Assembly (NCBI GenBank): GCA_023935145.1
Contig: CM043705.1
Span: 21,979,501-22,043,500 of the forward strand
From: Bretschneidera sinensis
Lineage: Eukaryota > Streptophyta > Magnoliopsida > Brassicales > Akaniaceae
DNA: 64,000 nucleotides
Direction: 5' to 3'
The notes beneath the pieces are model-generated. The model was not told where the DNA came from. It was given only the letters and a program-made list of their open reading frames with translations, and did not search any database. Below are positions 47,164 to 57,760 of this stretch, piece by piece (the stretch's first letter is position 1; every line of letters begins with the position of its first letter). Position numbers and translations under genes: made by a program.

Positions 47164-47602
47164 TGTTAGGATTTTGGCTCAATTGCCCACAATGATGACT
47201 TCTAATTGGTTTGAAAAAAGTGGTTTCCTATTTTATAGTTGTTTATTCTAGTAGGAGTAGTAGTAGTAGTTTATTATGTTGTTGTTATTCTTTTTCTAAT
47301 ATTATTAGGAAAATATTTTCTATATAAGGGGGGCCTTATAGAAGGTTCGAGACATACTCATAATTCCAATATTATTTACTAAAGCTAAGTGGAGAGCTTT
47401 AGATGTATTGGGGATTTTAGGTTGTGAGTGTAATAATTTTGTTTTTCCTAAAGTTGTTAAGGATTAATAAAATTATGAGTTTGTTGGTGGCATAGGTAAG
47501 GAGGTTGCCGAACCACATTAAATTGTTGTGCTTGATATTTGTTTTTTTTATTTACCTATTTATTATTTTAAGTAGATGGATTTTAAGGGTAAAATCCCAA
47601 CA
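47164..47602 (+). repeat. 3' LTR of E5
   Basis: 439 bp matching 45365-45809; ends AATCCCAACA at the resumed PPR sequence. Confidence 0.9.
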
Positions 47603-48261
47603 ATTCCTATGCATTTGACAGCCTCCGAGCAAGGCTCCCTAAACAAACACATCTGGTTTCATTAGCATGCTTGTAATTAATAAACCATTCTGCCTCCTCA
47701 AAGAGCCCAACTCTGGTGAAAATGTCAACCATGCAAGCATAGTGGTCGAACTGTGGTTCCATTGAGTAAATACATCTTATCATGTCAAAACACCAGTTCC
47801 TGTTCTCTATGGAACCAAAATGAGCACAAGCCGATAAGAGCCCAAAAAATGTCACCTTGTTGGGTTTCACGCCTATTGCTTCCATCTCTTTGAGAACATC
47901 AAAAGCCTCCTTCACACACCCATGAAGAGCAAACACCAATATCATAGCAGTCCATGCCAGGTATCTTTCTTATGCATTTTCCTCAAAGACTGCATAAGCT
48001 CTTTCCACTCAACCACATTTTCCATACATGTCAACCAGTGTTGTTCCAATTACCAAATCAGACTCCATTACACTTCTCCTCAAGTAGTTATGCATCCACT
48101 TGCCATGATCAATTACGCCACGATAAGAGAATGCAATAAGGAATGGAAGAGTGATGCAATAAGGTGTAACGCCATTAGAAAGCATTTTTATAGGATAACT
48201 ATACAAATAATTATTGCCATTCCATTTATTTATTTATTTTGTTTCTAAAACTTACTGTGAT

Positions 48262-48740
48262 ACCTTTAATTAAAGTTAGATACTTAATTTGACTTTTGAA
48301 ATACAATTACTACTATATATTCTCTTTACAAGTTTCTATGATACAAAATTTTTCTATTAATTACACTATTTCTTCATCTAGCTCTTTACCAGCAAAACTC
48401 TTCTTCCTCCACTTTCTTTCTTATTTTCTTCATTTTTTTCTCTATTTTGTTTTTCTCCACTTTCCTTCAATTTTTGTTAAAGGCATGATTCAACTTCTAC
48501 ATGACAAAGATTGATCATACTACATACAAAAGATCTAATTTATGAATATCTTCTTAAAATTTACTATTTTCAGAAATAATTCTAAATAATTTGATTAAAA
48601 AGAGTCATTAACTCTTCAATTTTAAGAATTATCAATGTTCAAGGTACAATACATATTCTATCAATTGATTATACTTGTAAAAGAAATATATGATAGTAAT
48701 TGTATTTCAAAAGTCAAATTGAATATTAACTTTAATTAAA
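48262..48740. mobile_element. MITE-like element with ~70-bp inverted ends
   Basis: 48262-48332 (CTTTAATTAAAGTTAGATAC onward to TTTACAAG) and 48674-48740 (CTTGTAAAAG onward to TTAATTAAA) are inverted copies with few differences. No coding frame between. Lies between two parts of the PPR pseudogene, so it is an insertion. Exact ends and target duplication were not fixed; the repeat may extend a little on both sides. Confidence 0.7.
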
Positions 48741-49009
48741 TAAATGAAGTGTCAATATTGTTACTCTTTCTTTTATATCATTAAAGGCTGACACAAATGG
48801 GTATTGTTTGTGTTAACTCAAGAGTATTTCATACATGAGAAATCACACAAAGATGAGCTTAATATTCATGGATGAGCCAAACCAAAGCATGCATATAAAT
48901 CACTCTTTTTTTTTTATTTCTTTTATATGTGGGATAACTCTCATGTGGATATCCCAACAATTTGCATCATTAAATTTACTTACATTAGCTCAGATCATGA
49001 TATTATATA

Positions 49010-49252
49010 GTGATGTTTGAAAACTGGTTAAAACATGCTTAAATCAATAAGGCACAATTTGACAATTTTTTTAAATCCAGATTAAATCAAGACTTAAATT
49101 TGTCTTTTACCGATCCACTGACATCATGCTACTTAAATAAACTTTTCTTAAATCCAGATTTAAAAAGTTGTCAAACAGCGCCTAAGTTCAAAGAAAAAAA
49201 TTGCTTAAATTTACTGATTTAAGTATGCTTTAATCAATTCCTAAACATCGCC
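49010..49252. mobile_element. 243-bp MITE with TATATA duplication
   Basis: Ends GTGATGTTTGAAAACTGGTT and, inverted, GGCGATGTTTAGGAATTGAT share about 36 bp of imperfect inverted repeat. A second inverted pair lies inside (49050-49080 and 49149-49183, with TTAAATCCAGATT). It is flanked by TATATA on both sides (49004-49009, 49253-49258). Removing it rejoins the PPR coding frame (VY then NIMI). The superfamily is not certain; hAT- or PIF-like ends are possible. Confidence 0.8.
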
Positions 49253-49500
49253 TATATACAAAGACAAATATGGGTTTTTTTTTAAAAAGGCGAAAAATAT
49301 CTATTGCATAGGTAAAAGAGCCTAAATCTAAAAGGGCACAAATAGAGAAAACACGGGTAATAAAGAAATGGTGATAATTTTTGGGTAAATACATAAATGT
49401 TATGATTTTGGCATGGATCTGTGTGATTTGTCTCAAGTTCTTACATTCTTCAATGAAACAGAAGATTGTGTTCCAAACAGAGTTAGCCTCTGAGGTTCAA

Positions 49501-49777
49501 GAATGCCTAGTGTGTGGGTAGTTAGGAATGGAAATTTATGTGAGAATAATTATATTGATAAATACTTGTTGAATTAACCGAAGTGGAGTCATGTTTTTGG
49601 TTCCTAATATTAAGTAAAGAAAAGCACTTTTAAAATTAAGCAGTTTTGTAAGTTACTTAGTAAACTTGATTAGTGAATTAGGGAATTAAAGTTTAGATTA
49701 GTTCATTTGGATTTGAGTGTTCTCCAATTGAAAATTGAAATGGAGATCAAGTTCATAGTGAGATTGAATGTCACCAT
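49501..49777. other. Spacer upstream of PPR pseudogene
   Basis: AT-rich, no frame. Expected to hold the former promoter of the PPR gene (minus strand), but no TATA box was chosen. Confidence 0.3.
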
Positions 49778-52700
49778 TGTAGACATCCAATTTCGTTCCA
49801 AAATTTTTTAACGAACCACATGCGGGTTCCTATGACGAATCTTTGATCCTAATGTGCTCGAACTTGGTAAGTGAGAAAGTATGGATTTAATTGGGGAGTA
49901 GGAGCAATTGCAAGACCCTTTTGTTCAATCCATTTAATTCACTTTTGGTTTAAATCAATTGGACTTTATTTGATTCAACTAATCCAAGACCAAAGTCTTC
50001 ATTTAAATTTTGACCCAATCCAAAACCCACTAAAACCCTTTGATCCCTCCTAAGCCTAACGCTTTTGGCCCAAATTTCAAGCCCAAGAATACTTCTAATT
50101 TTTAAGAGTGAACTTCTAATTTCACCCTCCACTTGGCCCTCCTTGATTGGTTCATATTTCTCAAAGTAAAAGTTATTTTTTTATAACCAAAAATATGTCT
50201 CTCTCCTTTCCCTATGTGGCTGGCCATAATGATGAATTTGCACTATTTCATTTTTGCTTTTTGAACTTATATCTCTCTTTTAGATTCCCTCATTTTTTTT
50301 TTTATACCAAATACTACCTTTTTCTTCTACACAAAATAAGATTTTTTTTCACCTAAAAAGCAACAACAATGCACTTCTAAAGTAGCTGATTTTTCTCTCT
50401 CTTTGGATAGCAATGTGTACCAAAAAGAAGGAGTTTCTCTTCTTCTTATTTTGCTTATTTAATTGGAAATTACCTTATTAATCTTCTACTCTTTCCTAAA
50501 TGTTAAATAACACATTTTTCTACCCAAGAAATCACATTTTATACCCCAAAAACAGCATCTAAAAAACAACAATTTTTTTATTTATTTTTAGAATGTGAAG
50601 CCTTTTTATCATTTCTTTTGCTTTGTAATTGCACTCGTTTTTTCCCTAAGATTTTCTACTTTATTATATATCAAAAACCAAAGAACATTGTATCTTTTCC
50701 ACCCCTTTTGGTTTTTCAAATCAAAGAGAGTTTCTCCTCACTTTTTTTGCTTTATTGAAAACACTCCAAAATGTCATTTCTTGTTCACCATTTTGAAAAC
50801 CTTCTTCTTCATTTTTTTCACCTCAAAGAAACTGATAGACCGTTTATTTCGGTCATCAACAAACCCTGCAGAAGATTGTAGTAAAGTGATTAGTAGGGTA
50901 TCGTTATTGGCCGGGGATTGCGGGTACTCTATACTAAAGAGTCATAAAAATAAAAAATGATTTGATTGGTTTAATTAGCAGTTTATAAACAAATATAAAT
51001 CTACATCTATTAACATTACACAAGATTAGGGGGTTTTCATGATCTGCTTTTTCTTTTACTAACTTTACTAAGGAAATTAAAGAACAATTATTTACAATTG
51101 ATCATTTTCTCTCACAATTCAGAAAATCAAGTTTGTTAAATGACTAATCAAATTGTTTCAATGTAGACAACGAATTCGTGCCTCAATCACATATCAGAAT
51201 TGAATCAAAGTGCAAGCCTAAAGAGATCATGCACTTTATAAATTCCTTCTTAGATAATCACTAAGCTTAGGAAAAGTCCATCAGCTAGTTATTTTGTTTA
51301 AGCAATCAAGTTAATACTCAGCGCATCCTTACAATTACTTAAACAAATCATTAAGATCAAAAGCAATTATGATTTAATAATATGTTCCTTATTCCTATGA
51401 AAAAGTCCATGGATAAAGAACATGCAATTTCCAGAACATTGGCTATTGTTCATAGCTTTTACCACTTTAAATCGTACTCCAGATCAATTAGGTGATCGAA
51501 AGTGCGATTATGGCTTCAATGATTTGCAATATCAAAGTTTTCAATATAACAGAACTGAAAATTCAACATATGTAATGAATTAATATGTCTACATATCATG
51601 AACAATTCAAAAACATTAAAGAATAAATCTGAAAATTAACCAACTCATTGAATTAATAATAATCTCTAACATAAGAATCCAAGGCTGAAACAATTAAAAA
51701 GAATAGCCGTAAGGGGTACACTTCTTGAACACACTCAAGGAAGCTTGAGATGTTAATGGTGATGAACCTCACGGCTATGGTGATAGATGAAGGAGAACAC
51801 ATTTTGGAAAAGTCCTAATGTGCTCACAATTGGAGATGGAATGGTGGAGTGTTTCAGCCTTTTGCTTCTTGAATTTTGAGTAGAGATGGTTCCAAGAGAA
51901 AAGATGATCTCTTTCAGCTTACAAACACCCTATTTATAGAGCTTAGAACAACCCTCTAAGCTTAGGAAAAGCAAGAAAACAATGCTAAAAACAAGCCATG
52001 AAACATGCAAGGAAACAATCCCTAAAACATGCAAGGAAACAATCCCTAAAACATGCAAAGAATCAAGGAATGGCCAAAAGTAAGAAAGAGGAATACAATC
52101 CCGAAATTTCAGGAGGACCCAACTAGTAGAATTCAAACGGTCATATCTTCTTCCACACATCTCCAAATGAGCTGAAACTTGTTGGGCTGGAAAGAAGACG
52201 TCTTGAACTTCAATTTTGACCTAAGAAAGTCTCAAAAATGATATTTTTTGGGCCTGTTATGGTGGGCCAAAATTCAGTAGGCTGTTGCATCCGAATCTTC
52301 CTCTACTTTGGGCTTGGACCTTGCACCTTGCTTAGTTGACAAGAGATTATGTGATTTTTTGTTGGGCAAGCCCATGTTAGGTTGGACATACCCATGTCAC
52401 TAATGGACTCCAATATTCTCTTGTGTTTTGACACATCATCCAAATAATTCCAAGGTGGAACCCTACAAAGAAATCAGCAAATAATAGATAAGGAAAGTTT
52501 CCATAATTAGAAAAGTTTTTTTAGAATGATAAGACTATTTTCTTAATCCACTTAGATTTCCTAAAGTAACTAGGAAAACTCATTTTAGCACCTTATTTTA
52601 CCATTCCCACGTTCACAAGCTTTCTAAATACTAAGAAAAGAAACTAAGCTCAAAATAACAAAGTTAAGAGAATTACAAAGCCAAATAGGGTAGGAAAGGC

Positions 52701-53746
52701 ATTAAAAACGTAACACAAAGTGTTCCTATCAGAAACCCCTCCCTCTTCCCTATGTCCAGCCACCTAAAAGTATTTTCCCTCTCACTTTTCACTTGGTTTA
52801 CCACACCTCACTTCTCTAGCTCCACCTTTACACCCAAAAAGTGAAACACTTTTTTCATCTCAAAAGTTGAAACTACTTTTCCCCTTCCCTATATGACCAA
52901 CCATGCACCTTATTTTTCACCCATTGTTTTACATTTTTAAATCTCTTGGCCAGCCTTTGATCCTCCTCTAAATAACCCTTTTTTGCTAACACAACACTAA
53001 GGTAAAGTAATTCCAAAAAGAGAGAAAAAAAGAGAAAGTTTAGAAGGAAAGAAAGAAGTGAGAAAAGAGATAAAAAGAGAGAAGAATAGGAAGATCAAAG
53101 AGAGGAATATAACAAAAAAGAAGATAGTGTTCAAGAAAGGTGAGAAAAGAGCAAAGAGTAACATAAAAGAAGAACTAGTGAGAGTTCTTCATCATTTTCG
53201 ACCCCTTTTTGTGTTTTGGTCTTATAATCTTCATTGGAATCATTCTTCCAACTTCACTAAGTCCACAAGAGCAAAAAAGGTCTTAGAAGATAATCCCCGA
53301 ACGTGGAAATTTTCCTTAGCTAAAGAAATTTGGTTAAGCTTATACTTTTTTGCAAAATAAATTGTTAGCATGGTTCATGTGTTTAAACCACCTTGAAAAT
53401 ATACTAGATTAATTTGGCTCACTTTAAAAGTTTCGTCTCAAGATACTTACTAGTTTCTTAGCATTTAATTTTTCACTAGTTATATGTCTTTCTTTAATTA
53501 GCTACTAGTCATAATGTAGTCTCCCATTAAATGTAATGTTAAATTAACGATAGTTTTAAAGTTTTTTTCCTTTAGTTTACTACTTTAAGATTTTTTATGT
53601 TCTCTAAGTTAGATGTTTTATTTTAAGTTGTCATTAATTACATGTGAAATTTAATTCTTTAAGAAGAATTTTGGGCCTCTTTGGTCATTGTTAATTTTGG
53701 GCCCCCTTTGGCCCATTAAAAATGTGATGTAGCTGTAGATACCTCA
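49778..53746 (-). repeat. Candidate 3' LTR of E6, split by a solo LTR
   Basis: TGTAGACATCC at 49778 and TACCTCA at 53746 would give TG...CA ends around about 2.07 kb once the solo LTR 50833-52731 and its target copy are removed. It adjoins the envelope-position ORF of E6 as a 3' LTR should. It contains no gene; short frames (50147-50356, 50595-50960, 53058-53360) lack domains. The partner LTR is outside the window and no clear polypurine tract was found, so this is tentative. Confidence 0.35.
50833..52731 (-). repeat. Solo LTR, 1,899 bp, with perfect GAAAC duplication
   Basis: Ends TGATAG and CTATCA (plus strand) are perfect inverted hexamers, and GAAAC flanks both sides (50828-50832, 52732-52736). 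No internal coding region. The minus-strand TATA box TATAAATA at 51938-51931 sits just downstream of three 24-bp repeats (CCCTAAAACATGCAAGGAAA, 51997-52065). The block 51905-52399 is closely related to U3 of the E0 LTR, while the rest is not. Solo LTRs arise by recombination between the two LTRs of a full element. Confidence 0.85.
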
Positions 53747-54640
53747 CCTCGAAAAGAGGATAGCTCAGCAAGAATGTGTTGGGACTCAGTGGGTCCCATA
53801 TCCGGATGGTCCTTCTCCCTCAGAGGGCTCACTGCCGGGCGCTCGGTATTCATAGGATCATCTGCCATAGGCTCAGCAACATGAATCGGTGCCCAGGGTC
53901 CTCGAGGCATGTGGGACTGGCTGAGGCTCCACTGGGCTCTCCCAAAGAATGGATGATCACTAACTGGCCCATCTATAAAGGAGCCTCTAATCCCCTTCTT
54001 CTTGAATATGTGGCTGAGCAAGAAGGGGAACGGGAGTCCCCAAGCATTAGCCGTGGTGGTCTGATGGCTATGTACACTGTCCCAGAACTTGTGTATCTGA
54101 CTCCATATGACTGCTGGGATAGACTACTAGTGACTCTAGTGAAAAGCATAGAGAGCCTGCAGGAACTGATCCCTCCTCTGTGTCTTATGCCCCAAAGGAC
54201 ACATGTTACGCTGGAGGACGAAATCTATGAACCATAAACGGGGAGGCAACCTCGATCGGCTCCCTGCATTGTTATGCCAGTCTGCATACTGGCTCACACA
54301 CGTGTCCTCGATGATGTGTGGCAAAGAAAACGGGTCCGACTGCTCCTCCATATGGCTGTCCTCTAGAGGGGACTCATCACTGCAATGGAGGGAACTGGCG
54401 ATGTCGGTAGTGGTCAGCTCTATGAACCTGCCTTGGACTGAGGATGATAGAATCTCTAGTCTAGTGCAGTCATAGGCCAGGTTCTCGTAGAAGCTAACCA
54501 TGAATCGGGTGTATGCCGTAGAATAGACCTGCTTGAACAGCCGCTTGAGACCCCAGTTCTTGAACTCTTGGACCGTCCATCTTGTGGTGTCCAAACTCTT
54601 GAAGTCCTCATCTATGTTAAATGTAGTCTCGAACAATATT
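53716..54640 (-). pseudogene. E6 envelope-position ORF (plant transposon protein type)
   Basis: 54636-54136 (166 codons) has an acidic start, FKNWGLKRLFKQVYSTAY, FIELTTTDIASSLHC and LPPRLWFIDFVLQRNMCP followed by LGHKTQR and LYAFH, which matches the conserved core of the ORF after pol in Athila-like elements. The frame ends TGA and shifts; 54021-53716 is a Pro/His/Met-rich tail. No signal peptide or membrane segment seen. Function unknown. The 5' end is unclear because the frame upstream of 54636 is closed. Confidence 0.65.
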
Positions 54641-54741
54641 TCATGCTACTCGAAACTGGGCCGGGTGGCCTGGTGGCGATTACTGAAAACTCGGGAGGTG
54701 GAGGCCGTGTGATGCGGAAAAACAGTGTCGCTTTTGGTATG

Positions 54742-55410
54742 ATTGCGCTTGATCACAGTTGATGGTGCGCTCGATCGCACAGATTGAGGTGTGCTTGATC
54801 ACAAAGTACCAGTGCTCGAGCGCACTGAGTCAGACAATTTGTCGAACAGTTGATGTGCAACAAACACTCGAAGCTATAGAAAAACAGAACCCATAAACTC
54901 GATCCTAACCCCCTGTAAATATGAAATAATATCAATTAAAAACAACCATAACACAAGGTAAATAATAGTAGAATGATTTCATCAATCAAGAACCGTGCGT
55001 GATGGTGTATAAATATTTAGAAATAAAAAATATGGGTATACCTAAGGACGACAATGGTTATGCAATGGGAAGGAGAAAAAAAATGTTGTGCTGGTGGTGG
55101 TGTTCGTTTATGGTAGTGAGTGGGGTGTCAGAGGTGAGAGGGAGGTTTAGAAGTAGATTTTGAGTTAGGCGAGGGTAAGTGCGATAGATGGAAATAGGAA
55201 GTGTGCTAGAGCGTAAGGTAAGAAAAACGAATTTGTGAGTGAAGTGTGAATAAAAGCCCTCACGTGCCTTCTCTACCTTGAGTGCGCTCGAGCGCATAGT
55301 GAAGTGCGCTTGATCGCACTAATACTCAAGTTTGCTTGTGAGGTGTGCTTGTTCATGATGGGCACAATGGATGTGCGCTCGAGCACACTGAATGGTGCAC
55401 TCGAGCACAA
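54742..55410 (-). promoter_or_regulatory. GTGCGCTCGAGCGCAC palindrome clusters in E6
   Basis: Nine copies or variants: near 54742, 54764, 54789, 54811 (left cluster) and 55282, 55304, 55342, 55373, 55395 (right cluster). The best read GTGCGCTCGAGCGCA; the core is CTCGAG or CTTGATC. The right cluster is followed, in minus-strand direction, by a TTTTATTC stretch (about 55256-55249) and a 5'-UTR-like C/T-rich region, then the left cluster and the envelope-position ORF. Regulatory role is inference. Confidence 0.6.
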
Positions 55411-55588
55411 GGCAGCATGTATGGACAAAATAAAAACTTACCAAGTCTGGCATGATAAAGTAAGAACAATACAACCTTAACCTTACCCTACTTTAGTGGC
55501 TTCAGTACCACTAACCTCGATAGAGGCACTTGAGCTATATGTTATGCAAGTGGGGATTGCTCAAGCGCTCTCTATAGTAGCTTCAATG

Positions 55589-56097
55589 CTACTTTCTTTG
55601 AAGGTGGCACTTAGACCCCACATCAGGTGGTTCAAGTGCCCTTGACAGCTGCTGCCTCTCTAATTTTGGTGCTTGGTCAATAAAATGGGGAAAAATAGTA
55701 TTAGTAAGTTCAGGATTTTCAACTTGAGGGTTATACTTACTTCCAGGCTTTGGTGTGTTCTTGGCGGGGTGCACAACTTTATCGATGTCTTTAATCACAT
55801 TGTCATCCTTTGATCTAATGTCCAATCTTGTGTCATCATGGTTAGGGATGGTCTCCATTGGATCAATGTGATGGTCCTGAGAAACTTGCTCAACAACACT
55901 TTGCATTAAACTTATATTAGAGTATTCATTATCATCTTTGGTTATATTAAATATTTTCAATTCTATTTTCTCATCATTTACTGTCATAGTGACAATGCCC
56001 CTTTTTACATTAATATTGGTGTCAGCAGTTATCATAAAGGGTCTTCCTAAGATGATGGGGATTGGCAATGGCATATGACATTCTTCCATATCTAAGA
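55589..56097 (-). pseudogene. E6 protease, C-terminal part
   Basis: 166 codons: ILDMEECH just inside the E7 junction, then IPIILGRPFMITADTNINVKRG (late protease segment), an acidic Asp/Asn-rich linker and a Pro-rich tail ending at 55589. The active-site half lies beyond E7. Frame intact over this piece. Confidence 0.82.
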
Positions 56098-57633
56098 TGA
56101 TAACTCTAAAAAAATCATGTTATTATACTACTTTTAGGCACGCATTTTGGTGTTGATCTTGAGCATTAGATTTGTGTTTTATGTGTTTTTAGCAATTTTT
56201 TAGTTTAGTTTATTTTATTCTACTATTAGTTTGTTTTAGTTAATTTGAATGTTTAGTGTGAATACTGAGTCTTAGGAATTTATTGTGCAGAAGCTCAACG
56301 CTGCAGCTTTGGACATTGAGCACTACAGCGTTGGAAGGGCAATATTTATGAAGACAGGACAGAAACTCAAAGCTACAATGCTAGTTCAAAGGCACTGCAG
56401 CACTGGAATAGTGCTGGAAAGGTGATATATGTGAAGAGAAGACAGAAACTCAAAGTTGCAGCGCTGGTTCAAGGGCGCTGCAGCACTGGAATTTAGCAGG
56501 GATTCAAAGCTGCGGCGCTGGTCCACGGGGCGCTGCACCTCTAGTTAGAGTACGATATGCCCCCAGAGCTGCGGCACTGGGAAGTCAGCACTGTAGCACT
56601 GGCCGGCTAATTCATAATATTATAAATAGTAACCCTAGCTGAACAAATGAGGGGGGCGGCTGTTGAAAAGAAAATTAGATTTTGGAGGAGACTAGAGGCA
56701 AAAGGGGAGTTTTAGACTTTGGTGGAGGCTTCTCTGAAGCTTTTAATCATTCCTCTCTGGTTTTGCTTTATTTTTATTTGGTTATGTTGATGTTCTATGA
56801 TATGAACTTGGTTTATTTGGATATTATTATGGAGTAGGTATTTTTGTTTTAAGGATAGACGAATCCTAAACCTATGTCTTGAGTTATTGTTTGGACAAGT
56901 TGAAATTTAATATATTTTTTTTCAAAGAGTGTGCTTTATTGTTCTTAATGTTTTTTATTATTTTAATTCCTTCTTTAAACATGATGATGTGTCGAATAGA
57001 GAAGCTATGTTTTTATGAATGGTTGAATTAATAAATATGATGTTGGGTTGTTGTTTATGCAAAAGCCAGGGTAAAACATGCCATGAATGGAATAGAAATA
57101 ACCGAATAGGGTTCTAGGAAATTCATGTGGTCCGTTTAAATTGTAACCGAATAGAGAGATTTATCTGAAAAGAATTCCACTTAACTTAATGCTTCTTAAT
57201 TTGAATTAAATTATGATAGACCTGAAATATAGATATTTGAAATTAATGATTCTCGAGATTGTGGTTAGACCTGAAATATGGATAACTAATTTATTGGGAA
57301 ATTTACCATCTTGAAAAATGTATTAAACGAAACTTGTCCATTCGAAACTCTTGGCAATACTGGTTTAGGTGAAGTCGAGTCCTTAGCAGATTAGTTTATA
57401 AGAATCTTTTTCCAAAGTTTGCAATTCTTCCTTTTATATTAGCATTGTCATCTATTTTTCCTTTAGTTAATTTTTAGTAAATTCTTCTCCTACAATTATT
57501 CATTTTCTCAAATAACGTTAAGAGTTGAGTCATGCTTACTGTATATTCTATTCAGTCCTCGTTGGGAATGAAAATCACTCATCATTTTAATACTTGAACG
57601 ATTAGTGCACTTGCTAGTGTCAATTTTATCGCA
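56098..57633 (+). repeat. 5' LTR of E7
   Basis: 1,536 bp, TGATAACTC...TTATCGCA. TATA box TATAAATAG at 56621-56629. U3 (56285-56610) is crowded with GCTGCAGC-centred palindromes. It contains about 65 bp (around 56325-56390) that the 3' LTR lacks, which reads as a duplication of the neighbouring unit. Confidence 0.9.
56285..56610 (+). promoter_or_regulatory. GCTGCAGCGCTGG palindromic repeats in E7 U3
   Basis: Copies of (A/G)GCGCTGCAGCACTGG and variants such as AGCGCTGGTTCA, GCGCTGCAC and GCTGCGGCACTGG recur about ten times ahead of the TATA box. The longest approach CCAGTGCTGCAGCGCTGG, its own reverse complement but for one base pair. Repeated in the 3' LTR (63368-63620). Confidence 0.65.
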
Positions 57634-57642
57634 TCGAGTTTT

Positions 57643-57660
57643 TGGCGCCGTTGCCGGGGA
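57643..57660 (+). other. E7 primer-binding site (tRNA-Asp)
   Basis: TGGCGCCGTTGCCGGGGA, exact complement of the plant tRNA-Asp 3' end as known to me. Confidence 0.9.
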
Positions 57661-57760
57661 CTGAAATAAAATATTACATTTATTGTGATTCTATTAGTTA
57701 ATATGAGAGTTTGTTAATTGGGTTTTTAATCCTATTTTTCAGAGTTTTCATTTCTAATGC

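Larger units (their letters stand above)
45365..47602 (+). mobile_element. E5: Ty1/copia deletion derivative in the PPR pseudogene
   Basis: LTRs 45365-45809 and 47164-47602 (TGTTAGGATTTT...AATCCCAACA, first TG changed to TA on the left). Flanks ATTTT and ATTCC fit a 5-bp duplication with two C-to-T changes. The interior of 1.35 kb has a tRNA-Met primer site, gag and a small piece of the gag-pre-integrase region; integrase, RT and RNase H are absent. Moved, if at all, with enzymes from a full copy. Confidence 0.9.
45101..49500 (-). pseudogene. PPR protein pseudogene (PLS/E type), cut by three insertions
   Basis: Minus-strand parts in order: 49490-49259 N-terminus with NLRQITQIHAKIITFMYLP and YAIDIFRLFKK; 49009-48950 (YNIMI) after a MITE; 48220-48009 with MLSNGVTPYCITLPFLIAF, HGKWMHNYLRR and LVDMYGKCG; 47980-47608 with WTAMILVFALHG, GVKPNKVTFFGLLSACAHFG and FDHYACMVDIFTRVGLFEEA; then, beyond E5, 45364-45101 with FDDVKRIRTLMKK and VPGCSMIEFDGVVHEVLVRG, ending TGA at 45101. 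These are plant PPR repeats followed by the E domain, typical of organelle RNA-editing factors. At least four stop codons and frameshifts besides the insertions. It was a single-exon gene, as most PPR genes are. Confidence 0.85.
53747..56097 (-). mobile_element. E6: Athila-like relic, 5' part beyond E7
   Basis: On the minus strand a protease fragment (56097-55589) is followed, after only about 950 bp, by an envelope-position ORF. RT, RNase H and integrase are missing, so this is a deletion derivative. It is cut at 56097 by E7; gag and 5' LTR should resume after E7, right of the window. Confidence 0.7.

Noticed and set aside
50595..50960. 121-codon Phe-rich frame
   Set aside because: T-rich non-coding DNA gives Phe/Leu/Ser bias; it crosses the solo-LTR boundary at 50833, so it cannot be an old gene.
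55058..55297. 79-codon minus-strand frame upstream of the E6 extra ORF
   Set aside because: C/T-rich leader-like composition and no domain; overlaps a palindrome cluster. More likely 5' UTR.
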